In this document: in pieces, positions 53,817 through 63,090 of the stretch
Position numbering within the stretch: position 1 is the first letter of the stretch
How the letters are laid out: every line of letters begins with the position of its first letter
From: Cephalotus follicularis
Taxonomy: Eukaryota > Streptophyta > Magnoliopsida > Oxalidales > Cephalotaceae
Direction of reading: 5' to 3'
Assembly (NCBI GenBank): GCA_001972305.1
Contig: BDDD01003321.1
Location: 1 to 64,000 of the forward strand
Length of the DNA: 64,000 nucleotides
Position numbers and translations under genes: made by a program
The notes under the pieces: generated by a model
What the model saw: the letters and a program-made list of their open reading frames with translations, nothing else
Database searches by the model: none
Told to the model about the DNA's origin: nothing

Positions 53817-54769
53817 CTTTGCTTGTCAATCTGAAATTGTCGGTATTAGCCTTTTGTCTATTCGGCTAAGTAGGAAGTATGCATGTAAATGAATATATAA
53901 CTGTAATCATGCATGACAGTTTATATTTCAGTACAATATATATATGTATATATGCCAATATATATAAGCAAACATGTCAAGTGACTACAATCAGTCAGAT
54001 ATCATGAATACCGAAAAGGGTACAAACAGTATAGTTGTCCGAAGACCAGTAGTGGGTGTCAAACGTCGCTACCTCCTAGCCCCAACGATGCACCACCTAA
54101 CTACCACCATACACTCCAATGATGATAGAAAAGGTAAACATTATTCCCGGCAATTAGTGGGAAATTAACAGTCACGATTTGCATTGCAGATAAATTTGGT
54201 GTATAAGCTCTAGCCAACTCCTGGCACCTAGGCGCACCTCTGCAGTCTGTAATACTCTCCAATCACAAGACCATCAGACTATCAATCATAAACAGTACAG
54301 TACAATTATTACATATATAATGTAATATAATTGTAATTCTCATTTGAAAGAGAAAATAGTAGAACAATCCAGTGGGTTCTCTTTTTGAGAAAAAAGTAAC
54401 ATACGACGTATAACAGTAACATTAATTCTCATTTTGAGAAAACAGTACGTAGAAAACTTTTAATTGTGCATATAGCACTCAGTCCTTGAAAACCTTAAAC
54501 AGTGGTATTATATAAAATACTTTGATAGATATGAAATATCTATAACAGTAAACAATATGCAATGCATAGCAGTACATTCATTAACTGTTCAAGGATCAAA
54601 CAGTAGATAAACAGTACACTCAATATCAATTTATAAGAATCAAAAAAGTAGTGTTTAAGTTATTCAATTCCTATAATCTGACTACATATAGCAAGGATTG
54701 ATTGTTGGAATCATCCCATATGGAAGCCAGTGTGATCAGGAGAATTGAGCATAAAATAGGCACTTTAGC

Positions 54770-54946
54770 GTTGATAGTTTCTACTAAAGCACCAACAGTT
54801 TCTTCCCAAAGCGTCGATAGTTTATTTAAAGTGTCGACGGTATCACTTCTTAAGCGTCGATGAATTTTCACTTAAAGCGTCGACAATTTGACCTTAAGCC
54901 TCAACAATTTCACCTGAAGCATCGACGGTTCCCTATCAAGCGTCGA
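54770..54946. repeat. GTCGAC-type array with 21-base phasing, T1 LTR cluster II
   Basis: Nine positions: 54770, 54792, 54813, 54833, 54856, 54879, 54900, 54921 and 54942. The steps are 22, 21, 20, 23, 23, 21, 21 and 21. The form is AAGCGTCGACGGTTT with decayed members such as accaac, gttga and ctcaa still holding the register. The spacer bases are mostly T/C-rich and unrelated. Confidence 0.85.
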
Positions 54947-55458
54947 CGGTTTCTATTGATCATACAATTTTCAATAGACAGAGCATGCATTTTCATACTT
55001 CAATTCATCCAACAACAACATATAATCATATATAAACCATCTTGACATAATATACATGCTAAATCTTCAAAATCATGTCATAAACCATACCTCAATTCGC
55101 TATCCCAGAATCAATTGATTGATTCTTCTCCTTGGAGTTCCAATACTCCACCAATTCAATTCAACTTCAATTTTCAGAATTCAATCTATGTTTACATGTT
55201 AATAGTAGATATATAACAGGAATCAGTATGCATATAGAACTGATTACTATAATACTAACACTAAATTCGATTTGGAAGCTTACTAGTCAAATTTAAGCTT
55301 CCCATTTTCAACTTTGAAACTCCCTTCCTTGCATGAAATTAGCACAGTAGATGATTTCTCTTTTCCAAGACATTTTCTAACTCTCAGCTCTCTCTAAAAT
55401 CTGTTATAAATCAATTTTCCCTTCAGTGATTCATCAATTCCATTAACTCAAATGTCTA

Positions 55459-55463
<5 letters not shown>

Positions 55464-55488
<25 letters not shown>
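55464..55488. repeat. CT microsatellite
   Basis: Uninterrupted CT run of about 12 units in the T1 LTR. Confidence 0.9.
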
Positions 55489-55489
<1 letters not shown>

Positions 55490-55627
55490 AACTGCCCCTA
55501 ACTAGTAGCTGGCGCCATGTTGTGCATTGTTTGACATGTTTCTAGCACACCCGTCCAGTTTAGAAACAATTCACGCCACTGCTCTGTTCCAATTTACTTG
55601 TATCAGACACCTGTCTATGGGCAAAGC

Positions 55628-55701
55628 GTCGATGGTATGCTGCTTGGCGTTGATAGTTTGGCACCCGCCCAACGCGTTGATGATTTGGTCTTTGGCGTCG
55701 A
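55628..55701. repeat. GTCGAC-type motifs, T1 LTR cluster I
   Basis: Cores at 55628, 55649, 55676 and 55697 (steps 21, 27, 21), the same step pattern as the T3s cluster I although the flanking bases of the motif differ (GGCGTCGACGGTTTGG here). Confidence 0.8.
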
Positions 55702-55968
55702 CGGTTTGGCGCTAGAATTCCATTATTTAAGTTTTTTAAAATCAACTTCCAATTTATTTCAATTCAGTCCTTCACTCACCTTAATTTCATTCACTCAAAC
55801 CCTCAATTTCACCCAATAACAATAATTAACTTGATCAAGGGGCAATTAAGCATTAATTTCAAATCAATATATAAATTATTCATCATTTACACAATATACA
55901 TTAAATTTGAAATTGTGGTTATGAAATTCCCCCCTCCATACAGAAAATACGTCCTCGAATTTAAATCT

Positions 55969-56693
55969 TTACATACCAAAGAAATGAGGAAATCTTTCCG
56001 TCATTTCAGCTTCACGTTCCCATGTAGTTTCCTCAGCTCCGTGGAACTGCCACAGTACCTTTACCATAGGAACGGTCTTGGTTCTTCCAACTTTCTCTTT
56101 CCTGTCCAGAATCCTCATTGGCCTTTCTTCATATGATAGAATGTCACTGATAAATCCAGGATCATAGCTCAATACATGAGAAGAATCAGCTACGTATTAT
56201 CGTAGCATGGAAATATGGAATACATTCAGTAAATTAGACAGGTTGGGTGGCAACGCTATTTGATACGCTACTTCCCCAACTCTCTCTAATATCTCGTATG
56301 GTCCATGGTATCGTGGACCTAATTTTCCTTTCTAACCATATCTGGATATCCCTTTTGAAGGCGAGATTCTCAGAAAAACATGATCTCCCTTCTCAAACTC
56401 CAACTTCCTTCTTCTTCTATCTGCATAACCCTTTTGCCGACTCTGAGCAGCGACTAACCTTTTCCTGACTATCATAACCTTATCGATAATTTCTTGGACA
56501 AAGTCAGGTCCCAACACTTGTCTTTCACCCACTTCATCCCAGCATATAGGAGATCTGCATTTCCTTTCATATAAGGCTTCATAAGGAGCCATCCCGATGC
56601 TAGAATGATAACTGTTGTTGTAGGCGAATTCAATCAGTGGAATATGATCCTCCCAACTTCCAGCAAAATCAATTACACAAGCCCAGAGCATAT
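55969..56693 (-). pseudogene. T1 integrase C-terminus and chromodomain
   Basis: One minus-strand frame from 56691 to 55969 with two stops (at about 56332 and after HISMLR). Integrase: GSWEDHIPLIEFAYNNSYHS, IGMAPYEALYERKCRSPICW, RRRKLEFEKGDHVFLRISP, KLGPRYHGPYEILERVGEVA and LSNLLNVFHISMLR. The C-terminal chromodomain has RPMRILDRKEKVGR and VKVLWQFHGAEETTWERE, the family signature that places the element in the chromoviruses. Chromodomains steer integration toward modified histones. The N-terminal side is cut at 56694 by A1. Confidence 0.9.
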
Positions 56694-58317
56694 TGTTTCA
56701 CATAAAAATGTGTTATTTTTAATGATATATTTGTTTTATTTTTATGTTTGGAATAGACTACTGTGGTTGTATTTGTTTGATTTTCAGATATTATGTTTAT
56801 TATCGTGAAATAAGAGAAAATGGAGGATAAACGCTACTTTTCGAGTTAAAGTGGTTTGAAGTTAAAGATCGGTTCAAGAGTATGCCCACTTAAGCGAGAG
56901 AAGTCAAAATATAAGGCTCAAAAGATATTGAATATTGGGTTCATTTTTTTTATAGAATTATTTGGAGAATTTTTCGTTCTTGGGCTGATTCATTCTGAAG
57001 CTCCGATAAAGAGATATTGCAAGAAAACATATGTTAAAACACGTGGAGCCCACTGATTACATCATCATGACGTCACTCTCAATATTTGCAATTCTTTCCC
57101 TCATGCATGCAACCCATGCATACATCAGCCCATGCGTCTCCAGCATCTCATGCATGCAACTATGCACTTCATGCCACGATGAGCCCCGAGTCACATTCTC
57201 ACCATGCAATCCATGAGCCCATGCGTCCATGCAGCATCCTCTCCATGCAGCAACAAAACATCAAGGAGCCCATAAACCATATATCAATTCATGAGTCCAT
57301 GTAACATGCAGTAACATGATGCGCCAATCAGTCCATGCAGCAACATTCCACTTGCGCCAAGGAAGGGAAAGAAAAAATTACCTGTTTTTGATTTCTTTAT
57401 GCGTGGGATCATAGATTGATTTAGGTTTCTTTTAGTCTGGATATAAAAAGAGAGTAGCAGAGGCAGGCAGGTGACGCACGGAAGAAAAATGCAGCAGCCA
57501 ATTCCATTAGTTTTCTCCTTTCTTTTCTTTGTAAATTTTGATCTTAATGTTTTCTAGCTAACTTTTCAAGGTTTTTAGGGTTAGAACAAAACCTAGATTA
57601 TATTGCTTCAATTCCATCAATAAAAATCCTTGAAGTTTTGATTTGTTCTTCAATTTTTTGTCTTCACACACACTTTGTCTGTCTAATTAAAATCCACAAA
57701 CATCTAGTCGGTGAATACGAAAGTTGGTGAATAAATGGTTTTCAATGCAATCAAAGGAGTCTACTCATACGGTTTGTCATGCCGAACACACTTTGTATAG
57801 ACCTAGCATGACTACTCATACGATTTGTTTGATTAAAATCCACACTCCGTATAGACCTAGCATGACCACTCATATCTCTTGTCATCACAATTGCTCTCCG
57901 TATAGACCTAGTTGCCGTTGGTTACCAAGGTATGATCGTTCAAGTAAGTGAATTGTTCAATACAATCTATGGTGAGTTTCTATACCCTAAAACGGTTTTT
58001 TAATTATATATTTTCTTCAGTTTTATTTATTGTTTTGATTAGTTTTAAGATTGCATGCTTTATTTTCTGTTATTTTCAATTCAGTGTTCTTAACCGTCGA
58101 CGCCTACCCTGTAAGCGTCGACTCTTTCCCTGTTTTGAATAGTTTACTTGAGTTTGCATATTTAGGTGTGGTTTTTGATAGTTTTGCCTGAATTTTTCAT
58201 ATTTCACCTAGGTTGGATAAATTATAACTAGTTTAATGTTTCCTTGTGTTCGACCCGTTACTGCATGATCTGTGCACTTACGGCCATAAATTTTAAAATA
58301 TTCTTTTTTCGTGAACA
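56694..58317 (+). repeat. A1 5' LTR (about 1.6 kb)
   Basis: Matches 63091-64000. Includes a stretch of CATGCA-rich sequence (57100-57335), the TATA box tataaaaa at 57442-57449 followed by gagagtagcagaggcaggca, tctagtcgg and atagacctagcatgac repeats (57700-57915), and two GTCGAC motifs (accgtcgacgcc at about 58096 and aagcgtcgactc at about 58117, 21 bases apart). The end gtgaaca is at 58317. The ~60-90-codon frames inside are incidental. Confidence 0.8.
57442..57449 (+). promoter_or_regulatory. TATA box, A1 5' LTR
   Basis: tataaaaa, conserved in the 3' LTR at 63829-63836 within the same gagagta...gaggcaggcagg context. It is the only strong core-promoter match in this LTR. Confidence 0.7.
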
Positions 58318-58325
58318 AGTTTTTT

Positions 58326-58343
58326 GCGCCGTTGCTGGGAAAC
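58326..58343 (+). other. A1 primer-binding site (Asp tRNA type)
   Basis: tgcgccgttgctgggaaa is close to TGGCGCCGTTGCCGGGGA, the Asp-tRNA primer sequence used by Athila/Tat elements, with a few mismatches. Lies 8 bases after the LTR end. Confidence 0.8.
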
Positions 58344-58660
58344 AAGTGTAAGATTAATTTTAATTTATTTAACTGATTCATAGTATTTAGTTTAGTTTTC
58401 AGTTTAATTAAAAAAGACAAAAAAAATGGTTTTCTTTTTGTTTTTTGTTTTTAATTTGTTAGTTGATTTGATATTTTATGTTTTAGTAACTATTTTGTGT
58501 TAGTTTTTATTATTCCTGTTAGTGCGTCCCATTAGTGTCTAAGTTAGTATCTTCTTTGTGTTAGTATTTTCTTTGTTGTCCATTTTTGCGTTAATGTATG
58601 CCTGATTAGGTACATGGTCACAATAATCGTTTAGAAAGAATTAACCCATCAATTGCACCA

Positions 58661-60241
58661 ATGGCTAACGCGCACCCAATTCAAACTCTTCGTGATAGAT
58701 TCTATCCCGCAAGGACAGCGCAACCATCCAGTATCCTGTTGCTTGCACCTCAAGGGAACAATTTTGAGTTGAAATCCCAGTTCATTAGCATGCTTTCGCA
58801 CTTTCATGGATTACCCAATGAGGATACATATCTCTTCCTTCGCGAGTTCGAGGAAGTATGCGCCCTCATGAAACTCCAGCAACTATCTGACGATGATATC
58901 AGGTTGCGATTCATTAATTTTGCTCTTAAAGATGGAGCTAAGAAGTGGCTCTATAGTCTCCCCACTAATTCCATCTCTTCATGGGATCAGTTCACTATCT
59001 CGTTCTTAAAGAAATTCTTTCCATTACATAAAACAAATAAGATTAGGAATGACATTCTCCAGTTTCGTCAAAAACCCAATGAATCATTTTCTAGGTGCAT
59101 GGAACATTTCAAAGACCTCCTTTTAGAGTGTCCTTGTCATGGTTTGAACATGTGGAATTTATGCCAAATCATCTACGAAGGGATCGACTACCCGACCAAG
59201 CAATTGGTCCAGTCTGTGTGTCCTGATGGGTTCACCTCGTACACAGATGAAAACGAGGCTTGGAACTTTCTTTTAGATTTGGGTGAGGGAACTAGGGAGT
59301 GGGAGTCCACTCAAGTTTCAGAGAGAGCAATGCCAAGTAAGGGGTATATTATAGAAGGGGAAGTTGCTAAGGAGGCACAGTTAGACAGCCTCATCACGAG
59401 ATTAGAGTCGATCGTTAGCGGTTCCGCACAAGTAAATCACATCGATCAAAGTGCCCTTGTGTGTTCTTGGTTCCAGTCACCGAATCGTGTCGTTGAAGAA
59501 TGCCAAAATTACATTGAAAATCATTATCTTACTAAGAATGTGTCCGCAATGAACCAATACAACCCATATAGTAATACCTACAATCCGGGTTGGCGAAATC
59601 ATCCAAAATTATCATGGAGTCAAGGGCATAACCAAAGAGGACCATCGAATTTTTTTGGTCAAACAACAAATTTTTGTGGTTAACCTTCACACTTTTCGGG
59701 GAAACCTTCGAGCTTCCCTAACCAGTCTGCACCATAGCAGACTTTTCAAAGGTTTCTCCCAAATTCAAACAACGTCCAACTGTCCTTCCCACAAAATAAA
59801 TTCCAAAATCAACAATCACCTGGATTGTTGAACCAAATGGAAGACACGTCTAGGATCTCATCACTAGAAAAGAGCGTGAAACTTCTCATGAGAACTATGA
59901 TGACTAGCCAACACGTCATAGAGAAACAAATCTCTCAGCCAGCATATGCGTTGCATACGAGAGAAAAAAGAAAAATGCCTTCGCAACTTGAACCAAATCC
60001 TAGGACTGCCATCATCCAGCTCACGCACACTCAACCTACGCCCAATCCACAATGCTCCTCTTCCTCCTTGGGCCCTCCAAAACAAAGCCTAAGGAGTGGA
60101 AAAGAGTACCAACCATCAGAGAAAACAGAAAATTTGAGCGAGAAATTGGATGAGTCCTTGGTGTATGAAAATTTAAATGAAAATTTGGTTGACTCCTTTG
60201 TGCAACCAAAAAATTTAAACACACAAGAAGAAGTGGGGTAA
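58661..60241 (+). pseudogene. A1 gag (Athila-type)
   Basis: One frame from ATG 58661 to a stop at 60239-60241, with a TAA at 59681-59683 and a TAG near 59732. The capsid region has ELKSQFISMLSHFHGLPNED, LFLREFEEVCALMK, LRFINFALKDGAKKWLYSL, FTISFLKKFFPLHKTNKI and FKDLLLECPCHGLNMWNLCQ, matching the retrotransposon gag domain of Athila. The C-terminal half is low complexity: Asn/Pro/Gln-rich, then Ser/Glu-rich. No zinc knuckle, which is usual for Athila. About 340 residues precede the first stop. Confidence 0.85.
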
Positions 60242-60309
60242 GAAAGAGACGAGGAAAAGAAAAAGGAACAATAAGCGGTGTTACCCGAGCGTTTGTATGA
60301 TCCCCCCAA

Positions 60310-60939
60310 GTTCCTTTTCCAAAGAGATTGGAGAAAAATAAGAAAGTCCCCGTAATGGAAAAGATCATCGGTACATTTAAGCAAGTCTAAATAAACATTT
60401 CATTGCTTGATGCTATTGCACAGGTGCCCTCTTACATAAAAGTCCTAAAAGACTTATGCATGAAAAAGAGGATCCTTCAAACTCCAAAAAAGGCTTTCTT
60501 GGCAACCAATATCATTGCGATTATCTCGAAACCAAAGATTCCAAAGTATAAAGATCCTGGTTGCCCCACAATCTCTTGTATTATCGGCAACACCAAAATT
60601 GAACATGCTTTGCTTGGTCTAGGAGCAAGTGTGAATTTGTTGCCTTCTTCAGTTTTTGAGAAACTCGGTTTAGAAGAGTTGCACCCGACCACCACGACTT
60701 TACGATTAGCTGATAGGTCGGTGAAAGTACCAAGAGGGAAAATTGAGGATGTTTTGATAAAGGTTGGTGAGTTTTTCTTTCCTGTTCACTTTGTCGTTTT
60801 AGATACCCAGCTTGTTGTGAGTATAAAAGATCAAATCCCAATTATCCTTGGTAGACCATTCTTGGCCACGAGTAATGCGTTGATCAATTGTCGAAATGGT
60901 CTCGAAGTTGAATTTTGGAAAGTCTTCAATGGACTTTAA
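60310..60939 (+). pseudogene. A1 aspartic protease, catalytic Asp lost
   Basis: Frame +2 relative to gag, reached through a frameshift near 60300. PFPKRLEKNKK leads in, with a TAA at 60388-60390. The retroviral protease fold is recognisable by SCIIGNTKIEHALLGLGASV, NLLPSSVFEKLGL, TLRLADRSVKVPRG and IPIILGRPFLATSNALIN. The active-site triplet of this family (Cys/Ala-Asp-Leu-Gly-Ala-Ser) reads GLGAS, so the catalytic Asp is Gly and the enzyme is dead. Confidence 0.85.
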
Positions 60940-60948
60940 CATTTTCAG

Positions 60949-61895
60949 TTGGGGAAGCATCAAAGTGACTATGATGATGTCTATCTGATACACTCTATTC
61001 CTGATACTATTTACTCGTATTTTAATGCCGACTTTGATCGCGACTTCATGGAGTGTATGAGAGATTTCAAGAAAATGGAAGCTACTCAAAAGGATATGTT
61101 AACTTGGCTGGAAAATGAGGAAGCATTAACATGGTTAGAAAATAAGATCAATGTGCCAACTTAGGGCGGTGAATGGGATTATCTATCCCATTACACACAC
61201 AAACTCACCATGCCTGACCAAATGTACTTTGACGTAGATTTTGAGAACAACTTCATGGAATGTTTGCAAGAATTTGAGGAATTAGAGGTAACACAAAAGG
61301 AAATTCTGAGTTGGTTGGACGATGGGATAGTTTATTCTACTTCAGATAGTGAATGGGATGATCTTTCCCATTTCACACACAAGCTTAGCATGTTGTCTCA
61401 CCCTCACACAATCCTCGAAAATAATTCTTTCCCTATTAAAGACCAAATAGGATGGAGGGTGTGCACTTTCGATGCCACAAAGTTTGACTGGTTGGTTGGC
61501 CACGATTATTCTTGTTCTCTTGATGGTTTTTACTGGTGGAAATCCTGTTGGGATGGTTCTAATATTGCAAAAATTGTTTTTTTTTCACGTGATAAGTTGG
61601 CATTCTTTCTTAATAGTTTCTACTGGTTCATAATTTTTATTTTGTAAAACCTGTTTTCTCCCATTATGAGTTGGAATTTAATTTTTATGGTTTTTATTGG
61701 TGGAAATCTCGTTGGGACTATGTTTATATTGTTAAAACTCTGCTTTCACCTGGTATGTTCAAGTTTTGTAAGACATGTACGAATGATGCTTTCGAGGTAA
61801 ATGGGCTGCAAGCAATTGAGTTTCTAAAGCTTCAAGATGCATTGACGGAAGAGGCCATGGACCTTCATGAGCCTCCTTATTTTGAGCCTCCATGA
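60949..61895 (+). pseudogene. A1 post-protease region with internal duplications
   Basis: Opens with LGKHQSDYDDVYLI, the usual Athila sequence after protease. It then has two copies of a block: ADFDRDFMECMRDFKKMEAT with EWDYLSHYTHKLTM, and VDFENNFMECLQEFEELEVT with EWDDLSHFTHKLSM, separated by a stop after NVPT. Further on there are two copies of GFYWWKS.WD (about 61527 and 61686). The last open piece, 61671-61895, ends in MDLHEPPYFEPP. I do not recognise a domain; RT is expected here in autonomous Athila but is absent. Confidence 0.6.
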
Positions 61896-62277
61896 TTATA
61901 TTTGGTAAACTCTACCCCTTTTGTTCTTTATTTTATTGTATTGTTTCTTGTCTTCTTGATCATTCATTGTCATTTTTATAGTTGATTTTTATTGCATTGA
62001 GGACAATGCAAAATTTAAGTACGGGGGGTTTAGACAAAAGTTAATTTTAATTTTGAAAGTAGGAATAAATGTTGATTACTTAGAAATAATAGGAAACCTC
62101 ATAGGAGAAACAATAAAAATTTTGTTTTCAATGAAAAGAAAAGGAATTCATCTCAAGGCAGGAGTTTGTGCAATAATTAAAATAATAAATGAAAGACAAA
62201 TAAACCAATCTTGTGTGTTTTTCAAAGTTTCATAAATCTTAGTGAGGAGGAGGATAATGAATTGATGTTCTTTCATA

Positions 62278-62321
<44 letters not shown>

Positions 62322-63090
62322 AACAATAAATAAATAAAAGAAAAAGAAAAAATAAAGTTATTTTATCTGCTTGAATTCAGTCTTAGTCTGTAGCCTATTT
62401 GATTCGAGTAATTAAACCTTAAGGGTATTCTACATCTAGTTCCTTAAAGCCAACTAGTTTGAGAGTAACTAGTCGAAAGCTCGCTACATGGGTCTTATAG
62501 AAAGCTTAAGAGGCTAAGACATTGCATGAATTTAAGTTGGTAAAATTTTCATTGATCTCATGTGCAAATAGAAAAAAAAATCTGACACTATTTAGTACTT
62601 TGGATGTCTGGTGTTTGCTCCATCCATGACAATTCAGATGGAAATGAGTGGAGGAATGAGTTTAATAAAAAGCAAGCAAAAAGAAAGAAAAATATATATG
62701 TATATATGTGAGTGCTAAAAGTTCTTTTGTCTAACTCCAAAGTAGGATTTTATGTTGCTACGAATGCATATCTTGATTGGTCATTAATGGTGAAATAATA
62801 GAATAATTTGCTAAAAGCTGCTTAATTGAGATGTGTTTTGATTCTATAACTTGGAACGAGATAATAAAATTCAAGTATGAGGGTGGCTATGAATTCTAAA
62901 CTCGTCCACTAGGGACACTTAGGGATTTAACGGCTTGTTGCATGTGCTAAATGCAATCGTGATTCCTACGAATGTGAGTTAGATTTTTGCTTGCGTTTTT
63001 TGTTTTAGTTTTTTTTTTGTGTTTGTGTTTTTGTTTTAGCTTTCCATTCGGTTTGCTTGAGGACAAGCAAAGTTTAAGTATAGGGGTATT
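61896..63090 (+). other. A1 non-coding spacer with two polypurine boxes
   Basis: AT-rich, no gene. Box one is tgaggacaatgcaaaattta then agtacgggggg (about 61997-62028); box two is ttgaggacaagcaaagttta then agtataggggt (about 63057-63087). Both match the conserved purine tract of Athila/Tat elements, and the second abuts the 3' LTR. A GT/AT microsatellite lies between (62277-62320). Confidence 0.7.
62277..62320. repeat. GT/AT compound microsatellite
   Basis: About 12 GT units followed by about 9 AT units, uninterrupted. Confidence 0.95.

Larger units (their letters stand above)
53822..55922 (-). repeat. T1 3' LTR, main piece
   Basis: Resumes the LTR interrupted at 1563. A degenerate Tekay box (attagccttttgtctattcg) lies near 53847 and a TATA-like atatatataa near 53962. 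Motif cluster II is at 54770-54946 and cluster I at 55628-55701. A CT run is at 55464-55488. The LTR start is estimated near 55922, where a C-rich stretch (purine tract cccccctcc on the other strand) follows. The terminal TG is not clean. Confidence 0.75.
1284..56693 (-). mobile_element. T1: Tekay/Del-type gypsy chromovirus, 3' half only
   Basis: The minus-strand element begins at 1284 with TGTCACACCCC, the reverse complement of a gypsy LTR 3' end. The LTR runs 1284-1563, is interrupted by S1, and resumes at 53822-about 55922. It joins an interior with a chromodomain and integrase C-terminus (55969-56693). The rest of pol, gag and the 5' LTR are not visible because A1 interrupts the integrase at 56694. 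The likely left target duplication is gtaat (1279-1283); the right one is outside the window. This is the outermost host of the stack, so every insertion between 1564 and 53816 is younger than it. Confidence 0.75.

Noticed and set aside
54770..54946. Regularly spaced short repeats with unique spacers, resembling a CRISPR array
   Set aside because: Repeats are only 6-14 bases and degenerate, spacers about 10 bases, no cas genes, and the DNA is a plant LTR.
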